A stretch of DNA of 64,000 nt from Serratia fonticola. Its GTDB lineage: Bacteria; Pseudomonadota; Gammaproteobacteria; Enterobacterales; Enterobacteriaceae. The translations under genes and the position numbers were made by a program. The number at the start of each line of letters is the position of its first letter. The stretch's first letter is position 1. Of this stretch, positions 1 to 8,604 are shown one piece after another. Under the pieces are notes generated by a model, which was not told the DNA's origin, did not search any database, and saw only the letters and a list, made by a program, of their open reading frames with translations. The DNA is taken from NCBI RefSeq assembly GCF_006715025.1, contig NZ_VFMK01000001.1, positions 4,526,001 to 4,590,000 of the forward strand, read 5' to 3'.

Positions 1-321
1 TTCGGTAAACACGTCAGCTCGATGTATCACGACTTAAGTGCAGGCCGGGAATTGGGCCAGTTGCATATCGTGCTTAACCCAAGTTATTTCACCAACGAAG
101 TGACCTTCCGCAAACATATCAGCCAGGTAATGAGAGAACTGAACGAAATCAAACCGGCACCTGGCGTGAAACAAGTGCTCTACCCTGGCCAGGGTAGCCA
201 TATGCGTGAAATAGAAAATGAAAAGAATGGCATCGATATTGTTGACGACATTTATCAATACCTGATTTCTGACGATATTTACCAGCGTTCCTACGACCAT
301 AAAGATCCGTTTGCCAGTTAA
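1..321 (+). CDS. allD: Ureidoglycolate dehydrogenase AllD, C-terminal part (cut by window edge)
   Basis: The frame is open from base 1 and ends at the TAA at 319-321, giving about 106 C-terminal residues. The tail (LSAGRELGQLHIVLNP, MRELN, YPGQGS, GIDIVDDIYQYLISD) matches the end of AllD, an NAD(P)-dependent dehydrogenase of the malate/L-lactate dehydrogenase fold that oxidises (S)-ureidoglycolate to oxalurate. The catalytic part lies outside the window. It precedes allC, as in the allDCE cluster of E. coli, and a hairpin follows the stop. The ATG at 22 is internal to the protein and is not the true start. Confidence 0.9.
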   Translation, partial: FGKHVSSMYHDLSAGRELGQLHIVLNPSYFTNEVTFRKHISQVMRELNEIKPAPGVKQVLYPGQGSHMREIENEKNGIDIVDDIYQYLISDDIYQRSYDHKDPFAS

Positions 322-341
322 TCGTCAGATTAATTAAATCA

Positions 342-367
342 GGCGGAGAAAAGCTATTTTCGCCGCC
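342..367 (+). terminator. Hairpin terminator after allD
   Basis: The arms GGCGGAGAAAA (342-352) and TTTTCGCCGCC (357-367) pair with one mismatch around a GCTA loop and are followed by ATTTTCCTT. This fits a rho-independent terminator between allD and allC, although some read-through into allC is possible. Confidence 0.6.
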
Positions 368-441
368 ATTTTCCTTATCACTCCTCCCGACAAAGCTGAG
401 TTGGCGCATGTCTCAGGGACGTTACAAGCAGGCAGATAAAT

Positions 442-1689
442 ATGAAGAATTTCCAACAAGAAATTAGTGAAACTTCTGGCTGGTTATCCAAGATCGGGGC
501 AGATCCCAGCGGCGGCATGACGCGCTTGCTGTATACCCCTGAGTGGGTGGAAGCCCAACAGGCGCTGAAGCAGGCTTTTGAAACCGCCGGTCTGGCGACC
601 TCTTTTGATGCCGTCGGCAATTTATCCGGCCGCCTGCAGGGCAGCAAATATCCCGATCAGGTGATCCTTTCTGGCTCGCATATCGATACGGTCGTCAACG
701 GCGGCAACCTTGATGGTCAGTTTGGTATCGAAGCCGCCTATCTGGCGATCAAACATCTGAAAGAAACCTACGGTGCGCCGTTGCGCACGCTGGAAGTCAT
801 CTCGCTGGCCGAGGAGGAAGGCAGCCGTTTCCCTTACGTTTTCTGGGGCAGTAAAAACATTATCGGTTCCGCTCGCCCGGAAGAAGTCAAAAGCATCTGT
901 GATGCCAAAGGCGTGAATTTCGTTGACGCCATGCATAGCGCAGGCTTTGACTTCCGCCCGCAAGACCAGCCGCTGCGCAAAGATATCGCCGCCTTCGTTG
1001 AACTGCATATCGAGCAGGGCAAAGTGTTGGAGACCGAAGGAAAGACCATTGGCGTGGTCACCAGCATCGTCGGCCAGCGCCGTTACGATATCAAACTCAA
1101 GGGCGAGGCCAACCACGCAGGCACCACGCCAATGGGTTACCGCAAGGACACCGTTTATGCCTTCAGCCGGATCTGCTGCGAATCCATCGCCAAGGCCAAA
1201 GCGGAAGGCGACCCGCTGGTGCTGACCTTTGGCAAGGTCGAGCCCAAGCCTAACACCGTCAACGTCGTGCCCGGATTCACTCATTTCACCCTGGATTGCC
1301 GCCACACCGACAAAGCCACGCTGCTGCGTTTTACCCAAGAGATCGAAGCCGATATTCAGCGCATCTGTGCCGAAATGGGCATTGAGGTCGAGATCGACCT
1401 GTGGATGGATGAAACGCCGATCCCCATGGACAAACAGCTACTGGCCTGCGTCAGCCACCTGTGTGAAAGCCATAAGCTGAACTACCGCATGATCCACAGC
1501 GGTGCTGGCCATGACTCACAGATTTTTGCCCCGCACGTGCCGACGGTGATGATGTTTGTGCCAAGCATTGCCGGTATCAGCCATAACCCAGCAGAAAAAA
1601 CCGAACTACCCGACCTGGCCGAAGGGGTGAAAATTCTGGCGCATACCTTATATCAACTTGCCTATACCGAGCAGGGAGCCCGCCTATGA
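442..1689 (+). CDS. allC: Allantoate amidohydrolase AllC
   Basis: A 415-residue protein (E. coli AllC is 411) of the M20 family of metal-dependent amidohydrolases. It hydrolyses allantoate to (S)-ureidoglycine, CO2 and ammonia in the cytoplasm. Visible hallmarks are the metal-ligand motif SHIDTVVNGGNLDG (H80, D91), the EEEGSRF motif (about 124-130), VELHIEQG in the middle, the dimerisation-domain stretch NHAGTTPMGYRKD, and the C-terminal SGAGHDSQ. No strong Shine-Dalgarno sequence is seen before the ATG. The stop overlaps the next gene by 4 bases (ATGA), which implies translational coupling to the MFS permease. Confidence 0.95.
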   Translation: MKNFQQEISETSGWLSKIGADPSGGMTRLLYTPEWVEAQQALKQAFETAGLATSFDAVGNLSGRLQGSKYPDQVILSGSHIDTVVNGGNLDGQFGIEAAYLAIKHLKETYGAPLRTLEVISLAEEEGSRFPYVFWGSKNIIGSARPEEVKSICDAKGVNFVDAMHSAGFDFRPQDQPLRKDIAAFVELHIEQGKVLETEGKTIGVVTSIVGQRRYDIKLKGEANHAGTTPMGYRKDTVYAFSRICCESIAKAKAEGDPLVLTFGKVEPKPNTVNVVPGFTHFTLDCRHTDKATLLRFTQEIEADIQRICAEMGIEVEIDLWMDETPIPMDKQLLACVSHLCESHKLNYRMIHSGAGHDSQIFAPHVPTVMMFVPSIAGISHNPAEKTELPDLAEGVKILAHTLYQLAYTEQGARL

Positions 1690-2963
1690 GCAACAGCAAA
1701 ACCTCCTCCAACACCGGGTTTGATCCGCTGTATTGGAAAAAAATCGTGGTGGTCCTGTGCCTGGGCTGGGCGGTGATCTGGATTTACCGCACGGTGTTGA
1801 CACCAATTTTCCCTGAGATCCAGGCAACCATCGGCTCGCATTCCAACGCCGAGATGGGTCTGATCGCCAGCTTCTACTTTTTTGCCTATACCGGAATGCA
1901 AATCCCGGCAGGGATCCTGGTGGATAAGTTCGGCAAGAAGGTGGTGCTGATCCCAGGTTTTTGCCTGTTCATCATCGCCACCTTGCTGATCGGTAACGCC
2001 ACCAGCCTGACCATGATCTACGCCGGTAGCCTGCTGGCCGGTATGGGCTGTGGCTCTTACTACGGCTCAGCCTACTCGCTGTCATCAGAAAATATTCCGT
2101 TGGAACGCCGTGGTTTGGCCACCGCCATTATCAACAGCGGCTCTGCGCTGGGGATGGCCATTGGCCTGATCGCCTCCAGCCTGCTGGTGAAAAGCATGGA
2201 GATGGACTGGCAAATCATGCTGTTTATCATCACTGGCTTGCTGGTGGTAATGACGGTGGTGTTCTTCCTGGTGATCAAAGGGGGCTCCTACACCGCCTCT
2301 CTGGCCGCCAGCCCGGCTGCCTCCGCGGCCACTCCAGTGGAAGAGACCGAGGAAGCCAGTGGGTTGTTCAGCCTGCGGATGATTTCCGCCTACGTGATGT
2401 ATTTCGCCACCTGCTATGGCTACTACATGATCGTGACCTGGCTGCCTTCCTTCCTGCAGCAGGAACGTGGGTTCGAAGGCGTGGCCATCGGCTTCTCCGC
2501 CGCGCTGGTGGCCTTTGCATCCGTACCAGGGGCGCTGTTCTTCAGCCGCATGTCTGACCGTTTCCGCGCCAAGAAAGTGCAGTTGATCATCTTCTTGCAA
2601 ATCTGTGCCGCAGTGACGCTGGTCTGCACCGTGATCTCACCGGACTCCACCACCCTGCTGGTCAGCCTGATCCTTTACGGCCTGCTCGGTAAGCTGGCAG
2701 TGGATCCAATCATGATCTCCTTCGTCGCGGATAACGCTCCGAAGAAAGGCTACGGCACCAGCTTTGGCGTGTTTAACTTTTTCGGCATGTCCTCTTCGGT
2801 GATTGCTCCATTCCTCACCGGAGTGATCTCCGACAGCACCGGCTCCAAGGTGATGGGCTTCTATATCTCGGCCGCCATCCTGCTGATCGGCACCGTGATC
2901 TTCTTTACCGTCAACGTATTGATGAAGCAGAAAAACACTCGCCAAACGGCGGCACAAGCATAA
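1686..2963 (+). CDS. MFS permease within the allantoin locus
   Basis: A 425-residue polytopic protein with about 12 hydrophobic segments and the MFS motif GILVDKFGKKV after the second helix, which identifies a major facilitator superfamily permease. It overlaps the end of allC by ATGA and is followed 44 bases later by allE, so it belongs to the same transcript. E. coli has no MFS gene between allC and allE. The context suggests uptake or export of a ureide or pathway intermediate (allantoate or ureidoglycolate are candidates), but the substrate is inferred only from position. Confidence 0.85.
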   Translation: MSNSKTSSNTGFDPLYWKKIVVVLCLGWAVIWIYRTVLTPIFPEIQATIGSHSNAEMGLIASFYFFAYTGMQIPAGILVDKFGKKVVLIPGFCLFIIATLLIGNATSLTMIYAGSLLAGMGCGSYYGSAYSLSSENIPLERRGLATAIINSGSALGMAIGLIASSLLVKSMEMDWQIMLFIITGLLVVMTVVFFLVIKGGSYTASLAASPAASAATPVEETEEASGLFSLRMISAYVMYFATCYGYYMIVTWLPSFLQQERGFEGVAIGFSAALVAFASVPGALFFSRMSDRFRAKKVQLIIFLQICAAVTLVCTVISPDSTTLLVSLILYGLLGKLAVDPIMISFVADNAPKKGYGTSFGVFNFFGMSSSVIAPFLTGVISDSTGSKVMGFYISAAILLIGTVIFFTVNVLMKQKNTRQTAAQA

Positions 2964-3007
2964 TTTTTGTTGTAGGGCTACGGCCCTGACTAATCAGGAG
3001 AATTAAC

Positions 3008-3793
3008 GTGGGTTATATCAATAATCAGATTGGCTATCCAAAAGATATCCTAGCTTCGCGCTCCATTATCAAACGCGACAACTATGCCGTGATCCCACCG
3101 GATGGCCTGGTGCGTAACATCATTCCAGGCTTTGAGAACTGCGACGTTACCATTCTTGCCACCCCGAAACTGGGCGCCACTTTTGTCGATTATCTGGTGA
3201 CGCTGCATGATGGCGGCCGTAACCAGCAAGGCTTTGGCGGTGAGAATATTGAAACCTTGGTCTACGTTATCGAAGGCAACATCACCGCGTCAGCCGACAG
3301 CACCGATTATCCACTCACCACTGGCGGCTATCTGTATTGCCCTGCCGGTGTGCTGCTGCGCCTGGAGAACACCAACGGCGGAAAACCAAGCCAGCTGTTC
3401 CTCTACAAGCGTGTCTACAACCGCATCAAGGGCTATGAAGCCCACGTGGTGAGCAACAACGTCAACAAGCTGGAAAAAATTCACTATGAAGGCATGAGCG
3501 ATGTGATCCTGCAAGATCTGCTGCCGAAGGATCTGGGGTTCGATATGAACATTCATATCCTCTCCTTCAAGCCAGGCGCCAGCCATGGCTATATCGAGAC
3601 TCACGTGCAGGAACATGGCGCTTATATTCTCAGTGGTGCTGGGATGTACAACCTGGATAACGAGTGGATCCCGGTCAAGAAAGGGGATTACATCTTTATG
3701 GCTGCCTATGTTCCGCAAGCCGGCTATGCGGTGGGCCAGGAAGAGTTCAGCTATATCTACTCGAAAGACTGCAACCGCGACGTTGACTTCTAA
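3008..3793 (+). CDS. allE: (S)-ureidoglycine aminohydrolase AllE
   Basis: A 261-residue bicupin protein matching E. coli AllE (YlbA) in length and sequence. It converts (S)-ureidoglycine to (S)-ureidoglycolate and ammonia, using a metal held by the C-terminal cupin. Recognisable stretches include RDNYAVIPPDGLVRN, LGATFVDYLVTL, FVIEG-like VIEGNIT, and the C-terminal SHGYIETHVQEHGAYILSG, which contains the likely metal-binding His and Glu residues. The start is GTG at 3008, preceded by AGGAG six bases upstream. It is the last gene of the allC-MFS-allE transcript. Confidence 0.95.
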   Translation: MGYINNQIGYPKDILASRSIIKRDNYAVIPPDGLVRNIIPGFENCDVTILATPKLGATFVDYLVTLHDGGRNQQGFGGENIETLVYVIEGNITASADSTDYPLTTGGYLYCPAGVLLRLENTNGGKPSQLFLYKRVYNRIKGYEAHVVSNNVNKLEKIHYEGMSDVILQDLLPKDLGFDMNIHILSFKPGASHGYIETHVQEHGAYILSGAGMYNLDNEWIPVKKGDYIFMAAYVPQAGYAVGQEEFSYIYSKDCNRDVDF

Positions 3794-4311
3794 ACCCGCC
3801 CAAAGGCCACGCTCTATGTAGTGTGGCCTAATTGATTAAAGCAGAGTCTTATTACTCATTCAGCAATCAATATTTCCCCTCACCCCCCTCTCCCACATGA
3901 AGAGGGAGCCAGTTCCGCACAACATTCAAGTGTAGAAGCCCATCGGTAAGACAAAGGCATTAATACGCTGGATTCAATCTATCGATTCGATACGCTGGTG
4001 TTAATCGGTAATACGTTGCCAATCCTTAATTAAGGATCCCGGTGAAGGTATTAATACGCTGGAGTTAATACGTGGCACATTCGGTCCCCTCTCCCAGTGG
4101 GAGAGGGTTAGGGTGAGGGGCCAACACTGAGTCACCTGTTATTCATTCCACCCTACTCCACTTTTAATATCGCCACCATAGCGTTACCCTCTTCATCATT
4201 AGCCAAAAAAAACCACACCCTCAGCCAATGAAATAGATCACCACATAGGCAGAGAAAGCATGGTTTTTTATCAATCGGAGCAATTATCAATAACCGAACT
4301 TCTATTGACTA
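3794..4311. repeat. Non-coding gap with a 245-bp element bounded by inverted CCCTCACCC arms
   Basis: No gene is supported in this 518-base gap between the convergent ends of allE and the second MFS gene. A C-rich arm at 3876-3895 (CCCCTCACCCCCCTCTCCCA) is answered at 4098-4120 by a G-rich inverted arm. The right end also folds locally: CCCTCTCCC (4087-4095) with GGGAGAGGG (4099-4107). Between the arms, the unit TAATACGCTGG or a close variant recurs at about 3960, 3990 and 4050. This looks like an intergenic repeat element of the kind dispersed in enterobacterial genomes. 4121-4311 holds nothing recognisable. Confidence 0.6.
3805..3828 (+). terminator. Weak hairpin after allE
   Basis: GGCCACGCT (3805-3813) pairs with AGTGTGGCC (3820-3828), with one G-T pair and a 6-base loop. 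Only a poor T-tract follows (TAATTGATT), so it may be an inefficient terminator. Confidence 0.4.
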
Positions 4312-5658
4312 TTATTTATTAACCAGTTTTGCCGGAACGCTATAGGTCAGTATGGCCCCCAGTATCATCATACTGGATAGCACACACATCGCGACCAGAT
4401 TACTCTCCGTGATATTTTTAAAATAACCAATAATATAAGGGGAAATAAAGCCACCTATATTGGCAATAGAGTTAATTAGCGCTATTCCAGCAGCAGCGCA
4501 GGTACCGGTAAAGATGGCATTTGGCAAACTCCAGAACAGCGGCGAAGGAACCAGGCTGGAGGCGACAGCAATACATAATGCCACCATCACGATGACTTTA
4601 TTGTCTGGGAACAGGCCGATAAAAATCAGCGAAACCGCAGCAATACAGAAAGGAACAATAATGTGCCAACGCCTTTCTCGATGTTTGTCAGAGCTGCGCG
4701 CAGCCATTAGCATAGCGACAACGGCCAGCATATACGGCAGCATGGTCAGCAAACCGATATCCATTACCGAGCTTACCCCCGTATCACGGATCATGGTTGG
4801 CACCCAGAAGGCCAATCCCCCTTGCCCCATCACCGTACAGAAACAGATCAACCACATTTTAGTGAAAGCAGAAGACTTCAGCATGGTCTTCATTGTCCAC
4901 TCCTGCGCTGCACCATCAGCACCTATCTTTTTCGATGTTCCCTGTGCCATATCTTGGGTGATCATCTCTTTTTCTTGTGGACTGAGCCAGTTAGCACTCT
5001 GATAGGTATTATCCAGGAAGAAGAAAATGACGGCCGCAATCAATAATGCACGCGGACCACTGATAAAGAATAACCATTGCCAGCCGGACAGCTCGAACAT
5101 GCCATTCATATTTTCAATAATCCAACCGCAAAGTGGCCCACCGATGATGTTACTCACCGGTATCCCGCAAACAAACAGCGCCGTCATTTTTGCCCGCTGG
5201 CTTGAAGGGAACCACAGTGTCAGATAGAGGATCACCCCCGGATAAAAACCGGCTTCGGCTAACCCCAGCAGGAATCGTGCCAGATAAAACTGAGTGGGAT
5301 TGGTAATGAAAATACTCAGCATTGAAATTGTGCCCCATACCAACATCAACAGGGCGATGACCTTCCGCGCACCATATTTACTCAGTAAGATATTACTTGG
5401 CACACCGGCGATAATATAACCAATAAAAAATACGCCAGCGCCGAGGCCATAAACCGCCTCCGCCATCGACACATTACCTTGCAGAATATCCGGCATCATC
5501 TGGAATTTTGAAAATGATATTCCAACACGATCAAGATAACCGACGATATAGCTAATCAGTAATATCGGCATAATTCGCCAGGCTATTTTACGGTAGAGTT
5601 TAGCCTTGTTGGGACTGGCCAGAATAGCTTGATCAATCGCAGCATTATTGGTCGCCAT
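4312..5658 (-). CDS. MFS permease, anion:cation symporter-like
   Basis: A 448-residue major facilitator protein. The N-terminal stretch KLYRKIAWRIMPILLISYIV followed by GYLDRVGISF, and the later FYLARFLLGLAEAGFYPGV, are typical of the ACS (organic anion:cation symporter) branch of MFS, which moves carboxylates and sugar acids. AAGGAG sits 6 bases before the ATG. It is the most distal gene of the minus-strand allantoin group, 131 bases beyond ybbY, and may belong to the same regulon. Transport of a ureide or of an oxo-acid product is plausible, but the substrate cannot be read from the sequence. Confidence 0.85.
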   Translation of the reverse strand: MATNNAAIDQAILASPNKAKLYRKIAWRIMPILLISYIVGYLDRVGISFSKFQMMPDILQGNVSMAEAVYGLGAGVFFIGYIIAGVPSNILLSKYGARKVIALLMLVWGTISMLSIFITNPTQFYLARFLLGLAEAGFYPGVILYLTLWFPSSQRAKMTALFVCGIPVSNIIGGPLCGWIIENMNGMFELSGWQWLFFISGPRALLIAAVIFFFLDNTYQSANWLSPQEKEMITQDMAQGTSKKIGADGAAQEWTMKTMLKSSAFTKMWLICFCTVMGQGGLAFWVPTMIRDTGVSSVMDIGLLTMLPYMLAVVAMLMAARSSDKHRERRWHIIVPFCIAAVSLIFIGLFPDNKVIVMVALCIAVASSLVPSPLFWSLPNAIFTGTCAAAGIALINSIANIGGFISPYIIGYFKNITESNLVAMCVLSSMMILGAILTYSVPAKLVNK

Positions 5659-5789
5659 ATCGGATCTCCTTGGTTGGCATCCTGCTATTTCAGATTTTAT
5701 TTCAGTGTCATTGGATTAACTCGCCCTGATTATCAAAGACAGGGCGCTGAGAATTTAAACAATATTGATTAATGGCTATGTTATAAATG

Positions 5790-7097
5790 CTAGCGTGGTT
5801 TCACCTTATCCCACGGAATACTATTCTCAACCAACACCGCCAGTAGCACGCCAATCAACAGGCCATTGCTAAATAGCGGCCTGATGGTGATCGGCACCCC
5901 CTGCCAAAAGGAGGAAGGCATACTCATCAGGAATACGCCTAAAAATAGCGGTAGCGCCAGCCGATAAATGTTGCGGCTATTCAGTTCGATCTTGTTGATA
6001 AACAGCACCGAGGAGAACAGCAGCGGCAGATAAGAGGCCAGCATGACGGCACTGCTGACCGTGAGAGGAATACTGCAGAAGAATTGCGCAAGCGGCGTCA
6101 ACATCCCCACCAGCAGGAATACCACGCTGCCAATAATAAACGAGCGCTGGCTGCTGTCTTGTGTCTGGGTCAGCAGGCCAATGGAAGAGACAAAAGGCGA
6201 GAAAGGCACCACGCCCAGCGGAGCAGCCAGGCAGGTCAGCCCGCCCGAGACCATAAAGCTACGCCGGAACAGGCTTCTGCCCGCCGGGCCGTCCGCGTAA
6301 AAAATATCGGTGCCACGAATGGCGGCAAAGTTATTCGATACGTTGACCAAACCGGTCAGGACGGCGCTGATCACAATCCCCCAATGCAATTCCTGCGGCC
6401 ACCCGAGTGGGAACAGCACCCAATTGCTGCCCGTGAGCGGCTCACCGGTAGGTGCAAACCACCAGTTGTAAACACCCCAGCCAACCAGAGTGCCGATTAA
6501 CAGCGCATATTTGCCGATCGCCCGCGGTAAAAAGGCAATAATGGCAATAATCAGCAGCAACACCGTCAATGCCCAGTAAAAGGCCGGATAGTTAATGGTC
6601 ACGACGCCGGTATAAACGCCAAAAGGTAACCCCAGCATCCCTTTCATGAAGATGGTGATTAACTGCGCCCCCAGCAAAAACATAAACGTGGCCATCACCG
6701 CCGGACGGAACAGCCGTGCCAGGTAGAACCCCAAGCCGCTAGCCCCAATAAGAATGGTCAAGATGCCAGAGATCAGGATCCCCACCGCAAGGCTGCCACC
6801 AATCTCTGGCAGCGGCGTACCGTTGGCCGCTTCCGCCAGGGTCAGGGTTAAGATGGTCACCCACCACAGGCCTGTTGGCCCTTCCATAATGGCTCGTCGA
6901 TGGCCCAAAAATACCTGTGCCAGGCAGGCCAGTGCCGTTGAGATAAAGGTATATTGGGTAATACAAAAGGTCACACCAGCAGAGAGGTTGAATGCAGATT
7001 GCAGGGTCGGCGGGATCACTACCGTATTGCAGAAAATGAAAAAGAACCACTGCAAGCCCGATAACCAACTGCTACGACTGGCACATAACCCGTTCAT
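5790..7097 (-). CDS. ybbY: Putative purine permease YbbY (NCS2 family)
   Basis: An NCS2 (nucleobase:cation symporter-2) membrane protein, collinear with E. coli YbbY from SGLQWFFFIFCNTVVIPPTL through GHRRAIMEGPTGLWW to PFSPFVSSIGLLTQT. The NCS2 family imports xanthine, urate or uracil, and within the all cluster a purine is the likely substrate. The frame extends 12 codons upstream to an ATG at 7133. The start at 7097 is preferred because AAGGAAG lies 5 bases upstream and E. coli YbbY aligns from this methionine, giving 435 residues. It lies just downstream of allB on the same strand. Confidence 0.9.
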   Translation of the reverse strand: MNGLCASRSSWLSGLQWFFFIFCNTVVIPPTLQSAFNLSAGVTFCITQYTFISTALACLAQVFLGHRRAIMEGPTGLWWVTILTLTLAEAANGTPLPEIGGSLAVGILISGILTILIGASGLGFYLARLFRPAVMATFMFLLGAQLITIFMKGMLGLPFGVYTGVVTINYPAFYWALTVLLLIIAIIAFLPRAIGKYALLIGTLVGWGVYNWWFAPTGEPLTGSNWVLFPLGWPQELHWGIVISAVLTGLVNVSNNFAAIRGTDIFYADGPAGRSLFRRSFMVSGGLTCLAAPLGVVPFSPFVSSIGLLTQTQDSSQRSFIIGSVVFLLVGMLTPLAQFFCSIPLTVSSAVMLASYLPLLFSSVLFINKIELNSRNIYRLALPLFLGVFLMSMPSSFWQGVPITIRPLFSNGLLIGVLLAVLVENSIPWDKVKPR

Positions 7098-7168
7098 GGG
7101 TGCTTCCTTCATATCCAATATCTCATCATTCACGCGCCCGCCCGGTGACGGGCGCTGATTAACTAGCG

Positions 7169-8530
7169 TTATTGCTGATGTTTAAGCACAAATTTACCGA
7201 TCGGACGAACGCCAAAACCCGCCTTGAGATCGTAAATCACTTCGCCACGCAGGATGGTTTTGGCCACCCTTGCGTTGATTTTCCGCCCCACATAAGGGCT
7301 GACCTTATGGCGATACTCGAGATCGTCGGTTGCCAGTACGTAGCTGCTGTTGGGCTGAATGAACACCAGGTCGGCATCTTTCCCTACAGCAATGCGCCCC
7401 TTGTGCTTCAAACCAAAAATATCGGCGGCGTTGGTCGCCATCAATTTGGCAAACACCGGCAGCGACATGCCCCTTTTCTGCACCGCTTCATCGAACATGA
7501 TATCGACGCAGTTTTGTATCCCGGCGATCCCGCCCCAGGCCTGCATGATATTGCCCGCTTTCATATCCGGTGGGCATGGCGAGTGGTCGGACACCAGGCA
7601 GTCAATCTCACCGTTAAACAGCTTATCCCACAGCCCTTTTTGGTTCTGCGCATCGCGGATCGGCGGTGAACACTTGGCAAGAGTGCCAATTTCATCAAAC
7701 TGGTCGGTATCCAGCACGAAGTAGTGCGGGCAGGACTCACAGGTGACCTGTTGCCCTTCCAGACGAGCGCGAGTCACTTCCGCCACCCCTTCTGGGCTAC
7801 TGACGTGGCATATGTGCAAGCGGCAACCCGCGACCTTGGCCAGATACAGCACCCGGCGGATCGCCTCAACCTCGGTAAATACCGGGCGAGAGGCGACATA
7901 ATCGTGCGCCGTTACGCGTCCTTCCGCCTTGGCCTCTTCCCCCAACGCATCACAAATCAGGGCGTTTTCGGCGTGCACCGCCACCAACTGATCCAGCTTG
8001 GCTAAGGTCTGCAAACCTTTGAAGTATTCGAAGTCGTTCACGTCGCGGAAGTCATTGCTGACGCTGCGATCGCCGCAGGTCGCCACGAAGCATTTATAGG
8101 CCACCACGCCAATCTCATCGAGTTCATGCAGCCGATCCAGATTGTAGGAAACCAGGCCACCAAACTGGGCCGCATCGATGGTGAGCTTGCCTTTTGCCGC
8201 CGAGAACTTCATTTCTATCGAGGCTCTGTCCACCGTGGCTGGCAGTTGGTTCAGCGGCATTTCGACCATGGTGGTGATACCGCCCTTGGCCGCAGCACGC
8301 GTACCGGTTTCATACCCTTCCCAATGGGTACGGCCCGGCTCGGACATATGTGCATGGGCATCGATCATGCCCGGTGCTACCACCATTCCGCTGGCATCAA
8401 TCTCCGTTTTAGCGCCGGTAAGACCATTGCCGATGGCGGCAATCTTGCCCTCTTTAACCGCAATATCAGTAATGATGGCATCATGTTCTAAAACAACCTT
8501 ACCGTTCTTGATAATTAAATCGTATGACAT
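7169..8530 (-). CDS. allB: Allantoinase AllB
   Basis: A 453-residue cyclic amidohydrolase that opens the hydantoin ring of allantoin to give allantoate, the first step of the pathway. Visible metal-centre features are the HxH motif in GMIDAHAHMSEPG (H59, H61), the lysine of VVAYKCFVATCGD that becomes carboxylated in this family, VHAEN, LHICHVSS and the aspartate of SDHSPCPP. An in-frame ATG lies two codons upstream (8536), but GGAG spaced 7 bases before the ATG at 8530 and the identical length of the E. coli protein favour 8530. ybbY follows and ybbW precedes on the same strand. Confidence 0.96.
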   Translation of the reverse strand: MSYDLIIKNGKVVLEHDAIITDIAVKEGKIAAIGNGLTGAKTEIDASGMVVAPGMIDAHAHMSEPGRTHWEGYETGTRAAAKGGITTMVEMPLNQLPATVDRASIEMKFSAAKGKLTIDAAQFGGLVSYNLDRLHELDEIGVVAYKCFVATCGDRSVSNDFRDVNDFEYFKGLQTLAKLDQLVAVHAENALICDALGEEAKAEGRVTAHDYVASRPVFTEVEAIRRVLYLAKVAGCRLHICHVSSPEGVAEVTRARLEGQQVTCESCPHYFVLDTDQFDEIGTLAKCSPPIRDAQNQKGLWDKLFNGEIDCLVSDHSPCPPDMKAGNIMQAWGGIAGIQNCVDIMFDEAVQKRGMSLPVFAKLMATNAADIFGLKHKGRIAVGKDADLVFIQPNSSYVLATDDLEYRHKVSPYVGRKINARVAKTILRGEVIYDLKAGFGVRPIGKFVLKHQQ

Positions 8531-8604
8531 GGTCATGCTCCTTCGTGAAATTAAAGTATCATATTATTACGCTTAGGATTATTTACTTCTTTATCATATT
8601 CACT

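Noticed and set aside
622..1338. Long minus-strand frame (238 codons) opposite allC
   Set aside because: It lies wholly antisense to a clear M20 amidohydrolase, has no Shine-Dalgarno sequence and its composition is that of a GC-rich shadow frame.
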